From Bradyrhizobium sp. MOS002 (lineage in GTDB: Bacteria > Pseudomonadota > Alphaproteobacteria > Rhizobiales > Xanthobacteraceae): a stretch of DNA of 64,000 nt. The notes below the pieces were generated by a model, which worked only from the letters and a program-made list of their open reading frames with translations, was not told where the DNA came from and made no database searches. Numbering within the stretch: the stretch's first letter is position 1; the number at the start of each line of letters is the position of its first letter. The position numbers were made by a program, and so were the translations under genes. The stretch lies in NCBI RefSeq assembly GCF_003020115.1, contig NZ_PYFX01000008.1, positions 62,001 to 126,000 on the forward strand, given 5' to 3'. Positions 13,659-21,664 of this stretch are shown here, piece after piece.

Positions 13659-15569
13659 CTAAATCTCGAGCTCCGTGCCGAACTCCACCACCTGCTTGGT
13701 CGGCACGCCAAAGAACGCGGCTGAGCGTTCGGCATTGCGTTGCAGAAAGGCGAACACGGTTTCGCGCCAGACCCACATCCCCGGCACGTCCTCGCGCGGG
13801 ATGATGGTCTCGCGGCCGACATAATAGGTGATGTCGGAGAGATCGATGCCGGGCAGCTTGCCGTGGCGGCAGGCCAGGGTCAGCCCGTCATAGATCGTCG
13901 GGTTCTGCATGAAGCCGTAATGCAGGATGACGCGGGTAATGCCGGGAATGATCTCGATCACCTCGGTGCGGTCTTCGTCGGCGATGTGAGGAAGCTCCTC
14001 GATCAACACGGTGACCAGGATGATGCGCTCGTGCAGCACGTGGTTATGCTTGACGAACTGGGTCAGCGCCAGCGGCACGCCGCGCGGCGCCGAGGCCAGG
14101 AACACGGCGGTGCCGGGGAGTCTGGCGCTGCATTTGTTGACCGCGGTCTCGATCAGATCCTCCTCGGGCTGGCGCAGCTTTGCGCGTGCCGCTTCGACCA
14201 GCTTCACGCCGCTTCGCCAGGTCAGCATCAGGAATGCGACGAAGCCCGCCAGCATCAACGGAAACCAGCCGCCCTCGAACAGCTTGATCGAATTGGCCGA
14301 AAAGAAGATCACGTCGATCACAAAGAAGAAGCCGTTCACGGCCACCACGAGCCATGGCGAATAGCCCCACTGGATCGCGACGAGGGCTGCGAGCAGCGTG
14401 GTGATCGCCATCAACAGCGATACCGCGATGCCGTAGGCGCCGGCCAGCGCGTCCGAGCTGCCGAAGCTCAGGACGGCGCCGAGCGTTGCGGCGGCGAGCA
14501 GCCAGTTCACCAAGGGCACGTAGATCTGGCCGATCGCGTCGCTCGTGGTGTGACGGATCTGCATGCGCGGCAGGAAGCCGAGCTGGATCGACTGCTGCGT
14601 CAGCGAGAACACGCCGGAGATGATGGCCTGCGAGGCGATCACGGTCGCGACCGCCGAGAACGCGACCAGCGGATAATGCAACGCGTCGGGGCAGAGCTGG
14701 AAGAACGGATTTTCGATCATGGTGGGGTCGGTGATCAGCAGCGCAGCCTGGCCGAAATAGTTCAGTACCAGCGCGGGCAGGCAGATCGCGAACCAGGCCA
14801 GCCGGATCGGCAGGCGGCCGAAATGCCCCATGTCGGCATACATGGCCTCGCCGCCGGTCACCGCGAGGAAGGCGGCCCCCAGGATCGCAAAGGAGACATG
14901 AAAATCCTGGTGGATCAGGAAGTCGAACGCATAGAGGGGGCTCAGCGCCGCCAGCACCGCCGGCGCCTTGACGATGCCGTGGATGCCGAGCGCTGCCAGC
15001 ACGAAGAACCAGGCCAGCATCACCGGCCCGAAGATGCGGCCGATGAAGCCGGTGCCCTGCTTCTGCATCATGAACAGGCCGATCAGGATGACGACGGTCA
15101 CGGGCACTACCGCCGGCGCGAGGGAGGGAGCGTCGACCTTCAGACCTTCGATGGCTGAGAGCACCGAGATGGCCGGTGTGATCGCGCCGTCGCCGTACAG
15201 CAGCGCTGCGCCGATGAGGCCGATGATGAGCAGATGCGCCCGCCAGGTGCCGGGTTGGGCGTTGCGGGCATGCAGCAGCGCCAGGAGCGCGACGATGCCG
15301 CCTTCGCCGCGGTTGTCCGCGCGCAGGATCAGCAGCGCATATTTCAGCGAGATGATCAGCAGCAGCGCCCAGAGGATCAGTGAGGCAACCCCCAGGACAG
15401 CGTCTGGGGTCACTGTCGCACCATGGGCGGCGGCCTTGGCGGCTTCCTTCAGGGCGTAGAGCGGGCTGGTGCCGATATCGCCGTAGACCACCCCGAGGGC
15501 GCCCATGGTCATGGCAAGCGGCAGTGGATCAGGTTGATGGCCGGAGGCGACTGCGGGCGTACTGGACAA
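13659..15569 (-). CDS. kup: Kup-type potassium uptake protein
   Basis: A 636-residue protein with the Kup hallmark 'GALGVVYGDIGTSPLYALKE' near the N-terminus, about twelve hydrophobic segments up to residue 450, and a cytoplasmic C-terminal domain ending 'FFGVPTKQVVEFGTELEI'. Kup proteins are K+/H+ symporters of the inner membrane. The frame starts at TTG 15569 with a G-rich ribosome binding site; an internal ATG at residue 20 is possible but would trim the conserved lead-in. Length is typical. It is the only potassium transporter in the window and stands alone. Confidence 0.93.
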   Translation of the reverse strand: MSSTPAVASGHQPDPLPLAMTMGALGVVYGDIGTSPLYALKEAAKAAAHGATVTPDAVLGVASLILWALLLIISLKYALLILRADNRGEGGIVALLALLHARNAQPGTWRAHLLIIGLIGAALLYGDGAITPAISVLSAIEGLKVDAPSLAPAVVPVTVVILIGLFMMQKQGTGFIGRIFGPVMLAWFFVLAALGIHGIVKAPAVLAALSPLYAFDFLIHQDFHVSFAILGAAFLAVTGGEAMYADMGHFGRLPIRLAWFAICLPALVLNYFGQAALLITDPTMIENPFFQLCPDALHYPLVAFSAVATVIASQAIISGVFSLTQQSIQLGFLPRMQIRHTTSDAIGQIYVPLVNWLLAAATLGAVLSFGSSDALAGAYGIAVSLLMAITTLLAALVAIQWGYSPWLVVAVNGFFFVIDVIFFSANSIKLFEGGWFPLMLAGFVAFLMLTWRSGVKLVEAARAKLRQPEEDLIETAVNKCSARLPGTAVFLASAPRGVPLALTQFVKHNHVLHERIILVTVLIEELPHIADEDRTEVIEIIPGITRVILHYGFMQNPTIYDGLTLACRHGKLPGIDLSDITYYVGRETIIPREDVPGMWVWRETVFAFLQRNAERSAAFFGVPTKQVVEFGTELEI

Positions 15570-15728
15570 TGGCGACCCCCCGATGGGATCGCGCCCGACG
15601 GGTCATTCCGATGGGCGCGAGCATCGTCCAGTCTGCGACGGGACGTCGCAAATATCCATGGTGTTTATCTATGGGGTTTATCGTTGGGACCTATCGGGAG
15701 GTTCCTGACGCGAAACTGACAGATCCCG

Positions 15729-15986
15729 CTACGGAGTGCGGTTGGCGGTCACGAGGCGAGCCTCGCGGATGTTGGATTTGGTGCCGGCCTGGCGAAGGCA
15801 GGACGCCTCGAAATTCGGCCAGGCCTGCTGCGAGCAGTCCTTGCCGATGGTGCGGATATCGAGCCGGTCGCTCTTGGCGAGCGGCTGCGGCACGCTCGCC
15901 TCGACGGTTGGGGCGAAGCCGGGCAGGAGGGTGAGGGCGGCAGCAACACACGCAGAGATGGCGATCGCCGAAAGAGCCTTGATCAT
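15729..15986 (-). CDS. small exported protein of unknown function
   Basis: 85 residues with a clear signal peptide (MIKALSAIAISACVAAALTLLPGFAPTV, processed near VEA). The mature part contains the motif 'QPLAKSDRLDIRTIGKDCSQQAWPNFEASCLR' with two cysteines about 15 residues apart that could form a disulfide in the periplasm. I recognise similar short proteins in Bradyrhizobium, but no function is known to me. It lies between kup and coaD, on the minus strand. Confidence 0.7.
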   Translation of the reverse strand: MIKALSAIAISACVAAALTLLPGFAPTVEASVPQPLAKSDRLDIRTIGKDCSQQAWPNFEASCLRQAGTKSNIREARLVTANRTP

Positions 15987-16233
15987 GACAGTCCCCTGTG
16001 ATGCGGCCGCTACGCCCAGTGTGCGGCCCGTCGTTCGTTGGCTGGATTAGTAACCATGGCCAGTTTCCGGACGTCTTCGCGAACGCGGGAAATGGTTTCG
16101 TTCGCGCTCCGTTTTGTTTCGTGGCCGCCCCCAGGACGAAACAATTCGGTGTATTCCGACACGATTTTGCGGAAAAACCGCCAGGGAACCCGACCGGCTT
16201 GCCGGGCCGGGCAGGGCGCGGTAGGACGTGGCC

Positions 16234-16728
16234 ATGCCGCGCATTGCCTTCTATCCAGGTTCCTTCGACCCCATCACCAACGGCCATCTGGACGTGGTCC
16301 GGCACAGCGTATCGCTGTGCGACAGGCTCGTTGTCGCGATCGGGGTGCATCCCGGCAAGAAGCCGCTGTTCTCGACCGAGGAGCGGCTCAAGATGCTCCA
16401 TGACGTCTGCGGGCCGGTAGCAGCCCAGGCCGGCTGCGTGCTCGAAGCCGTGACGTTCGACGATCTGTCAGTGACATCGGCGCGCAAGCACGGTGCGACG
16501 ATCATGATTCGGGGCCTGCGCGACGGCACCGACCTCGACTACGAGATGCAGCTCGCCGGCATGAACGAGGCCATGGCGCCCGAGGTGCATACAGTCTTCC
16601 TGCCGGCTTCTCCCATGGTCCGCCCGATCACCGCCACTTTGGTGCGCCAGATCGCCGCCATGGGCGGGGATGTCTCGGCCTTCGTCCCGCCGCTGGTTGC
16701 GGCACAGCTCAAGGCAAAATTCGCCTGA
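16234..16728 (+). CDS. coaD: phosphopantetheine adenylyltransferase
   Basis: 164 residues. 'IAFYPGSFDPITNGHLDVVRHS' carries the (H/T)xGH nucleotidyltransferase signature (TNGH) and 'IRGLRDGTDLDYEMQLAGMN' is the CoaD fingerprint. It transfers AMP to 4'-phosphopantetheine, the penultimate step of coenzyme A synthesis. ATG 16234 is preferred to GTG 16228 because AGGA lies seven bases before it. It is followed 41 bp later by the first cyclophilin gene on the same strand. Confidence 0.95.
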   Translation: MPRIAFYPGSFDPITNGHLDVVRHSVSLCDRLVVAIGVHPGKKPLFSTEERLKMLHDVCGPVAAQAGCVLEAVTFDDLSVTSARKHGATIMIRGLRDGTDLDYEMQLAGMNEAMAPEVHTVFLPASPMVRPITATLVRQIAAMGGDVSAFVPPLVAAQLKAKFA

Positions 16729-16769
16729 TAACGGCGCGTTTCCTTTCTCATCTCTGATCCGGAGTTATC

Positions 16770-17345
16770 ATGATCCGAATTCTCGCAGTTCTTGTCGGGT
16801 TTCTTGCCGCGGTTCTGTTCGCGGTGCCGGCCTTCGCGCAAGCCTTGCCGGCCGGCCTCGACAAGGCCAACGCCATCGTCATCGACACCACCAAGGGCCG
16901 CATCGTCATCAAGCTGAGGCCGGACCTTGCGCCCCAGCACGCCGAGCGCATCAAGCAGCTCGCGCGCGAGGGCTATTACAACAACGTGCCGTTCCACCGC
17001 GTCATGGACGGCTTCATGGCGCAGACCGGCGACGGCGAGAAATTCAACGGCACCGGCGGCTCGAAATATCCGAACCTGAAGCAGGAATTTTCCAAGGTGC
17101 ATTTTGCGCGCGGCATCGTCGGCATGGCCCGGCGCGGCGACAGCGTCGACACCGCCAATTCGCAATTCTTCATCATGTTCGCCGACGGCGGCAGCCTCGA
17201 CAACCAGTACACCGTGATCGGCGAGGTCGTGCAGGGCATGGACGTCGTCGACAAGCTGAAGAAGGCGCCTCCCGGATCAAGCGGCGGCACCGTCACCGAT
17301 CCCGACAAGATGGTGAAGGTGCAGGTCGCTTCCGACATCAAATAG
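16770..17345 (+). CDS. peptidyl-prolyl isomerase, exported cyclophilin
   Basis: 191 residues with a signal peptide (MIRILAVLVGFLAAVLFAVPAFAQ) and a single cyclophilin domain: 'VPFHRVMDGFMAQTGD' (catalytic Arg), 'GIVGMARRGDSVDTANSQFFIMF', and 'LDNQYTVIGEVVQGMDVVDK'. It acts as a proline isomerase in the periplasm. It is the first gene of a tight cluster of exported cyclophilin, TonB-C-like protein and cytoplasmic cyclophilin, with 8 bp to the next ATG. Confidence 0.92.
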   Translation: MIRILAVLVGFLAAVLFAVPAFAQALPAGLDKANAIVIDTTKGRIVIKLRPDLAPQHAERIKQLAREGYYNNVPFHRVMDGFMAQTGDGEKFNGTGGSKYPNLKQEFSKVHFARGIVGMARRGDSVDTANSQFFIMFADGGSLDNQYTVIGEVVQGMDVVDKLKKAPPGSSGGTVTDPDKMVKVQVASDIK

Positions 17346-17353
17346 GAGAGGCG

Positions 17354-17779
17354 ATGGCGCGCCGCGGTGGCAAGCTCCTGCTGGTTGCCGCGGTGCTGCT
17401 GCTCGGCGTCCCCGGTGCAATCGCCGAGGACGCACAGGTCAACACCATCCAGGACATCTTTCGGCATCTGCGCACCTGCTGGAAGCCGCCGCCCGCCGCC
17501 AGGGCCCGCCCGATCGACATCACCGTCGTCGTGAGCTTTAACCGGGCTGGAAACATTCTGGGTCATCCGAGGATTACCTATGAGTCCGCGGAGGCCTCCG
17601 ACGAGGACCGGCTGCAATACCGGGTCGCGGTGATGGAGGCATTGCAACGCTGCACGCCGATGCCATTTACCGATGCGATGGCCGGCGCCGCTGCGGGGCG
17701 TCCATTCGCGATCCAGTTTCGAAACCGCAAAACGTCACCTGACAGGACTTCACCCCCAACCCAAGAGAGACGAGCATGA
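17354..17779 (+). CDS. exported protein with TonB/TolA C-terminal-like domain
   Basis: 141 residues. Start ATG 17354 has an AGGAGAG ribosome binding site immediately upstream. A signal peptide (MARRGGKLLLVAAVLLLGVPGAIA) is followed by 'DITVVVSFNRAGNILGHPRITYESAEA' and 'YRVAVMEALQRCTPMPFTDAM', the strand-helix pattern of TonB-C/TolA-C-like domains. Two cysteines may pair. Its stop overlaps the start of the next cyclophilin gene by four bases (ATGA), so translation is coupled. A folding or envelope role is inferred only from its neighbours. Confidence 0.72.
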   Translation: MARRGGKLLLVAAVLLLGVPGAIAEDAQVNTIQDIFRHLRTCWKPPPAARARPIDITVVVSFNRAGNILGHPRITYESAEASDEDRLQYRVAVMEALQRCTPMPFTDAMAGAAAGRPFAIQFRNRKTSPDRTSPPTQERRA

Positions 17780-18240
17780 GCGCCACCGAAAACACCCTGA
17801 TCCTCGAGACCACGCAGGGCCCCGTCACCATCGAGATGCGGCCTGATCTGGCGCCCGGCCACGTCGCGCGCATCAAGGAGCTCGTGCGCGAAGGCTTCTA
17901 CGACGGCATCGTGTTCCATCGCGTGATCGACGGCTTCATGGCGCAGACCGGCTGCCCGCAGGGAACCGGCACCGGCGGCTCCGGCAAGAAGCTGAAGGCC
18001 GAGTTCAACAAGGAGCCGCATGTGCGCGGTACCACCTCGATGGCGCGCGCCGCCAGCCCGGATTCCGGCGACAGCCAGTTCTTCATCGTGTTCGACGACG
18101 CCCGCTTCCTCGACAACCAGTACACGGTGTGGGGCAAGGTCACCGAGGGCATGGAGAACGTCGACAAGATCAAGCGCGGCGAGCCCGTGCAGAACCCCGA
18201 CAAGATCGTCAAGGCGCGGATGGCGGCTGACGCGGAGTAG
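17776..18240 (+). CDS. ppiB: peptidyl-prolyl isomerase, cytoplasmic cyclophilin
   Basis: 154 residues with no signal peptide and a complete cyclophilin domain ('IVFHRVIDGFMAQTGCPQGTG', 'SMARAASPDSGDSQFFIVFDDA', 'LDNQYTVWGKVTEGM'). It is a close paralogue of the exported cyclophilin two genes upstream and overlaps the preceding gene by 4 bp. The arrangement gives one operon with a periplasmic and a cytoplasmic isomerase. Confidence 0.92.
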   Translation: MSATENTLILETTQGPVTIEMRPDLAPGHVARIKELVREGFYDGIVFHRVIDGFMAQTGCPQGTGTGGSGKKLKAEFNKEPHVRGTTSMARAASPDSGDSQFFIVFDDARFLDNQYTVWGKVTEGMENVDKIKRGEPVQNPDKIVKARMAADAE

Positions 18241-18248
18241 GCGTTCAA

Positions 18249-18357
18249 CCCTCATCCTGAGGAGCGCGGAACGCGCGTCTCGAAGGATGAAGTCCCCGCT
18301 GCTGCAGCTCGGCCTTCATGGTTCGAGACGGCGCTACGCGCCTCCTCACCATGAGGG
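18249..18357. repeat. intergenic palindromic repeat, CCCTCATxxTGAGGAG family
   Basis: Imperfect inverted arms (CCCTCATCCTGAGGAGCGC... and ...GCGCCTCCTCACCATGAGGG) flank an inner inverted pair around TCTCGAAGGATGAAG / CTTCATGGTTCGAGA. It sits between ppiB and queA, 27 bp before queA. Confidence 0.7.
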
Positions 18358-18383
18358 TCTGACTGTACGGCCGTGAGCACGCG

Positions 18384-19457
18384 ATGCGCACCGATCTCTT
18401 CGATTTCGACCTGCCCGCCGAGCGCATCGCATTGCGCCCGGCGAGCCCGCGCGACTCCGCGAAGATGCTGGTTGTCGATCACGGCACGCTGCGCGACCAG
18501 GTCATCGTCGATCTGCCGCAATGGCTGAAGCCGGGCGACCAGCTCGTCGTCAACGACACCAAGGTGATCGCGGCGCAATTGAAAGGCCGTCGCATCGGCC
18601 GCGAGACCGAGCCGAAGATCGAGGCGACGCTGATCAAGCGCCTCGACGGTTCGCGCTGGCAGGCGCTGGTGAAGCCGGCCAAGAAACTCGCAGCCGGCGA
18701 CCGCATCCGCTTCGGCAATGAGGGCAAGGTCTGCCTGCTCGGCCATCTCGACGCCGAGGTCGAGGCCAAGGGCGCGGAAGGCGAGGTGACGCTGTCATTT
18801 TCGTTCCACGGTCCGACGCTGGATCAAGCCATTGCCGATCTCGGCAGCCCGCCGCTGCCGCCCTACATCGCCTCGAAACGCACGCCCGACGATCAGGACC
18901 TCGCCGACTACCAGACCATGTTCGCGGCGAATGAAGGCGCCGTTGCTGCGCCGACAGCCGGCCTGCACTTCACACCGGCGCTGGAGCAGGTGCTGCACGC
19001 GCGCGGCGTCGGCATCAACCGCGTCACGCTGCATGTCGGGGCAGGGACCTTTCTGCCGGTGAAGGTGGACGACACCGAAAGCCACAAGATGCATGCCGAG
19101 TGGGGCACGATCTCGGCCGAGACGGCGGAGCGGCTCAACACCGCCCGCAAGAACGGCGGCCGTATCATCGCGGTTGGCACCACGTCGTTGCGCTTGCTCG
19201 AAAGCGCAGCCAGCGAGGACGGCACCATTGAGCCATTCGCCGCCGAGACGGCCATCTTCATCACCCCCGGCTATCGCTTCCGCGCCGTCGATATCCTGAT
19301 GACCAATTTCCATTTGCCGAAGTCGACACTGTTCATGCTGGTGTCGGCATTCTCCGGGCTGGAGGCGATGCAGCAGGCCTATGCACACGCGATCGCGACC
19401 GGCTATCGGTTCTATTCGTACGGCGATGCGTGTTTGTTGTTTCGGGCGGAGCGGTAG
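18384..19457 (+). CDS. queA: S-adenosylmethionine:tRNA ribosyltransferase-isomerase
   Basis: 357 residues. The start 'MRTDLFDFDLPAERIALRPASPRDSAKML' and the later motifs 'YQTMFAANEGAVAAPTAGLHFT' and 'HVGAGTFLPVKV' are diagnostic of QueA, which transfers the ribosyl group of AdoMet to preQ1 in tRNA to make epoxyqueuosine. Its usual partner tgt, which inserts preQ1, lies 4.5 kb downstream on the same strand, separated by a block of opposite-strand genes. The stop codon lies in a palindromic repeat. Confidence 0.96.
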   Translation: MRTDLFDFDLPAERIALRPASPRDSAKMLVVDHGTLRDQVIVDLPQWLKPGDQLVVNDTKVIAAQLKGRRIGRETEPKIEATLIKRLDGSRWQALVKPAKKLAAGDRIRFGNEGKVCLLGHLDAEVEAKGAEGEVTLSFSFHGPTLDQAIADLGSPPLPPYIASKRTPDDQDLADYQTMFAANEGAVAAPTAGLHFTPALEQVLHARGVGINRVTLHVGAGTFLPVKVDDTESHKMHAEWGTISAETAERLNTARKNGGRIIAVGTTSLRLLESAASEDGTIEPFAAETAIFITPGYRFRAVDILMTNFHLPKSTLFMLVSAFSGLEAMQQAYAHAIATGYRFYSYGDACLLFRAER

Positions 19458-19543
19458 GGTGGGTTAGCCGTAAGGCGTAACCCACCGCTTCTGTTTCTGC
19501 GGATGGAGACCGTGGTGGGTTACGCTTCGCTAACCCACCCTAC
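19454..19543. repeat. intergenic palindromic repeat, GTAGGGTGGGTTAGC family
   Basis: Perfect 15-bp inverted arms at 19454-19468 and 19529-19543, with inner copies of GTAACCCACC / GGTGGGTTAC. It lies between convergent queA and asd and overlaps the queA stop. Confidence 0.8.
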
Positions 19544-19555
19544 GCACCTTTTGCG

Positions 19556-20581
19556 CTACGCCATCACCCGCTGCGGCAGGAGCTCCGCGATCTGCACCGC
19601 GTTGAGCGCAGCGCCCTTGAGCAGCTGGTCCGCCGCCACGAACATCGAGATCGAATGCCCAGAGGGGTCGCTGAGGTCCTTGCGGATGCGGCCGACCAGG
19701 ACGTCGTCCTGGCCCGAGGCGTCGATCGGCATCGGGAAGTAGTTCCTGGCGCGGTCGTCGACAATCTTGACGCCCGGCGCTCGCGCCATGATGGCGCGGA
19801 CCTGGTCCTCGCTGATCGGCTTCTCGCATTCGAAGGTGATGGCCTCGCAATGAGCCCGCAGCACCGGCACGCGCACGCAGGTGACGCCGATCGCGATCTT
19901 GTCGTCCTCGAAGATCTTGCGGGTTTCGTTGATGACCTTGGTCTCTTCGTCGTTGTAGCCGGTGTCGGGGTCGATCGCCGTGTTGTGGTTGAAGAGGTTG
20001 AAGGCGTAGGGATGCGGCATCACCTTCGGCGTATAAACCTGCCCGTTGAGGTTGGCCCGGGTGGACTCGACCAGCTCGTCCATAGCGGCAGCGCCGGCGC
20101 CGGAGGCTGCCTGGTAGGTCGAGATGATCAGGCGCTTGATGCGGTTGCTCTGGTGGATCGGCCACAGCGGCACCAGCGCCGTGATGGCGGCGCAGTTCGG
20201 GTTGGCGATGATGCCCTTGTGGTCGCGGATGCGGTTCGCGTTGATCTCGGGGATCACCAGCGGCACGTTCGGATCCATACGGAAGGCGGAGGAGTTGTCG
20301 ACAACGACGGCGCCCGCCTTGACCGCGATCGGGGCATATTTCTTCGAAATGCTGCCGCCGGCGGAGAACAAGGCGATGTCGACGCCTTCGAAGGCGCGCT
20401 CGGTCAGCTCCTCGATGACGACGTCTTGCCCGCGGAACGACACCGTCTTGCCGGCCGAGCGGGCGCTGGCCAGCGCCTTGAGCTTGCCAACGCGAAAGCC
20501 GCGCTTGTCCATGGTGGCGATGAATTCGGCGCCCACCGCACCGGTGACGCCGACAATCGCGACGACGGGATCGTTACTCAC
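19556..20581 (-). CDS. asd: aspartate-semialdehyde dehydrogenase
   Basis: 341 residues from GTG 20581. 'VAIVGVTGAVGAEFI' is the NADP-binding Rossmann turn, 'IANPNCAAIT' holds the catalytic cysteine (about 130), and 'RVPVLRAHCEAI' and 'HSISMFVAADQLLKGAALNAVQ' complete the Asd signature. It reduces aspartyl phosphate to the semialdehyde that feeds lysine, methionine, threonine and diaminopimelate synthesis. GTG 20581 is preferred to ATG 20593 because GGAGG sits five bases before it and lies inside the longer frame. Expression is probably controlled by the threonine-rich leader and terminator upstream. Confidence 0.93.
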   Translation of the reverse strand: MSNDPVVAIVGVTGAVGAEFIATMDKRGFRVGKLKALASARSAGKTVSFRGQDVVIEELTERAFEGVDIALFSAGGSISKKYAPIAVKAGAVVVDNSSAFRMDPNVPLVIPEINANRIRDHKGIIANPNCAAITALVPLWPIHQSNRIKRLIISTYQAASGAGAAAMDELVESTRANLNGQVYTPKVMPHPYAFNLFNHNTAIDPDTGYNDEETKVINETRKIFEDDKIAIGVTCVRVPVLRAHCEAITFECEKPISEDQVRAIMARAPGVKIVDDRARNYFPMPIDASGQDDVLVGRIRKDLSDPSGHSISMFVAADQLLKGAALNAVQIAELLPQRVMA

Positions 20582-20614
20582 TTTGTCCTCCATTGAATTG
20601 AGAATTCAGACAAC

Positions 20615-20647
20615 AAAAAAGCCCCGGACCAACGAGGGCGGGGCTTC
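20615..20647 (-). terminator. leader terminator (candidate attenuator) of asd
   Basis: On the minus strand: stem AAGCCCCG / CGGGGCTT (8 bp) followed by six T. It lies between the leader peptide stop (20677) and the asd start (20581), in the orientation that would stop asd transcription. The left arm GCCCCG can also pair with CGGGGC inside the leader ORF. Confidence 0.85.
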
Positions 20648-20676
20648 GGTAGAGTGGATTGCGTTCTAGTCGACGA

Positions 20677-20748
20677 CTACACGCGCACGCCTCCCCGGGC
20701 CCCGAAGGCCGTGGTGGTTTTAGTCGTGCGTTTGGTGGTCGTGAACAT
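20677..20748 (-). CDS. threonine-rich leader peptide upstream of asd
   Basis: A 23-codon ORF from ATG 20748 to TAG 20677. The first 13 residues are MFTTTKRTTKTTT, eight threonines in all, followed by AFGARGGVRV. It has no ribosome binding site, but a promoter (TTGACG-N17-CATAAG) places the transcription start at or within a few bases of the ATG, so the mRNA is probably leaderless, as known for rhizobial trpL. A terminator and then asd follow. The arrangement matches thr-type attenuation: ribosome stalling at Thr codons when charged tRNA-Thr is scarce would favour antitermination. The role is inferred; the codons and their order are directly visible. Confidence 0.72.
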   Translation of the reverse strand: MFTTTKRTTKTTTAFGARGGVRV

Positions 20749-21415
20749 GGCGGGAGCTTATGCGGGAGAGTTTTGCGCCCGTCAATGGCTTTTCGGCGGG
20801 ATAGGGGCTGCCGCTATTTGGTCCGGGCGCCCGGCGGTTCGAGGATGACTCCTTGAGGTTGTCGCCACTGATGACGACGATCGCGAAATTCAGCCGGCCG
20901 CGTTCGCGCACCAGGCCGCCGCTGATCGCCTTGCCGGAGGCCGCGCGCTCGGCGACGTCCACGGCATCCGCAAGGCGGTGCTTGATGGCGCCGAGCGCTG
21001 CGAGGTTGCTGCGATCGTCGAGGTCGAGCTCGGCGAGGGGGAGGGCGGCTTCGCCGCCGACGATCTCGCCGGTCGCGGCATTGATCGTATGGCGCCAGAT
21101 CCGGTCGTTGTGCAGCGTCTTGACCCGGTAGACCGGCACGCCGGAGGCTCCGTCGAAGCTCACATCCGCCGTCGTGGCACCGGCATGGCGGCCTTCCGCA
21201 ATCGCCATGGCCTGGTTGATAGAGATCGACGAGCTGCGGAAGCGCTCGATCTCTCGACTGACCGCCTGGCGGTCGGCCTCGGCGTCACCATCTGTGTCGC
21301 TGGGAAGGGCGGTCGGCGTGGCCGTGCTCACGATCGCCCGCGCCGGCGCTGCGAGGAGGAGTGCGGACAGGGCGATCGCGAGCAATCCCGAGATCCGTCG
21401 TTTGGTTGTCGTCAT
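20720..21415 (-). CDS. exported PepSY-domain-like protein
   Basis: 231 residues from ATG 21415. A basic N-terminus and hydrophobic stretch (MTTTKRRISGLLAIALSALLLAAPARA) form a signal peptide. Residues 75-145 ('SISINQAMAIAEGRHAGATTADVSFDG', 'VPVYRVKTLHNDRIWRHTINAATGEIVG') match the PepSY pattern of conserved YxVxxxxxxxxxxxxVDAxTGxV. The domain is associated with inhibition of peptidases or metal-linked redox in the envelope. The C-terminal tail overlaps the asd leader promoter. It is driven from a promoter covered by the TetR-type operator at 21586-21604. Confidence 0.65.
   Translation of the reverse strand: MTTTKRRISGLLAIALSALLLAAPARAIVSTATPTALPSDTDGDAEADRQAVSREIERFRSSSISINQAMAIAEGRHAGATTADVSFDGASGVPVYRVKTLHNDRIWRHTINAATGEIVGGEAALPLAELDLDDRSNLAALGAIKHRLADAVDVAERAASGKAISGGLVRERGRLNFAIVVISGDNLKESSSNRRAPGPNSGSPYPAEKPLTGAKLSRISSRHVHDHQTHD
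20757..20785 (-). promoter_or_regulatory. promoter of the asd leader
   Basis: -35 TTGACG (20780-20785), 17-bp spacer, -10 CATAAG (20757-20762). The predicted start point falls at about 20748-20751, that is at the leader ATG. The promoter lies inside the 3' end of the PepSY gene. Confidence 0.65.
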
Positions 21416-21585
21416 GCTCGAAACCCTCGGCCAGCGAGTGTGCCGGATGATCGTAAAGAATTTGCGGCCGACCTTGGACATCGGTCGGCCGCTGAGCGTC
21501 GTGACGGGTGGTACCGCCCCGGCGATCCAGGCGGTGCGGACCTCTTTGGGGCTGGTGAAAAAGCGATCCGCATCGCCCTATAATT

Positions 21586-21616
21586 AAACCATACCGTATC
21601 GTTTTGTTTTGGTCAA
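21586..21616 (-). promoter_or_regulatory. promoter with 19-bp TetR-type operator upstream of the PepSY gene
   Basis: The operator at 21586-21604 reads AAACGATACGGTATGGTTT on the minus strand, a palindrome with one mismatched pair. It overlaps the -10 (TATGGT, 21588-21593) and most of the 17-bp spacer of a promoter whose -35 is TTGACC (21611-21616). A matching half (AAACGATAC plus flank) occurs before the patatin gene. Confidence 0.65.
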
Positions 21617-21664
21617 CGGCGCGGCCGCGGGTCCCCCTGGAAAGATCGCAACCTCACGGAATTG

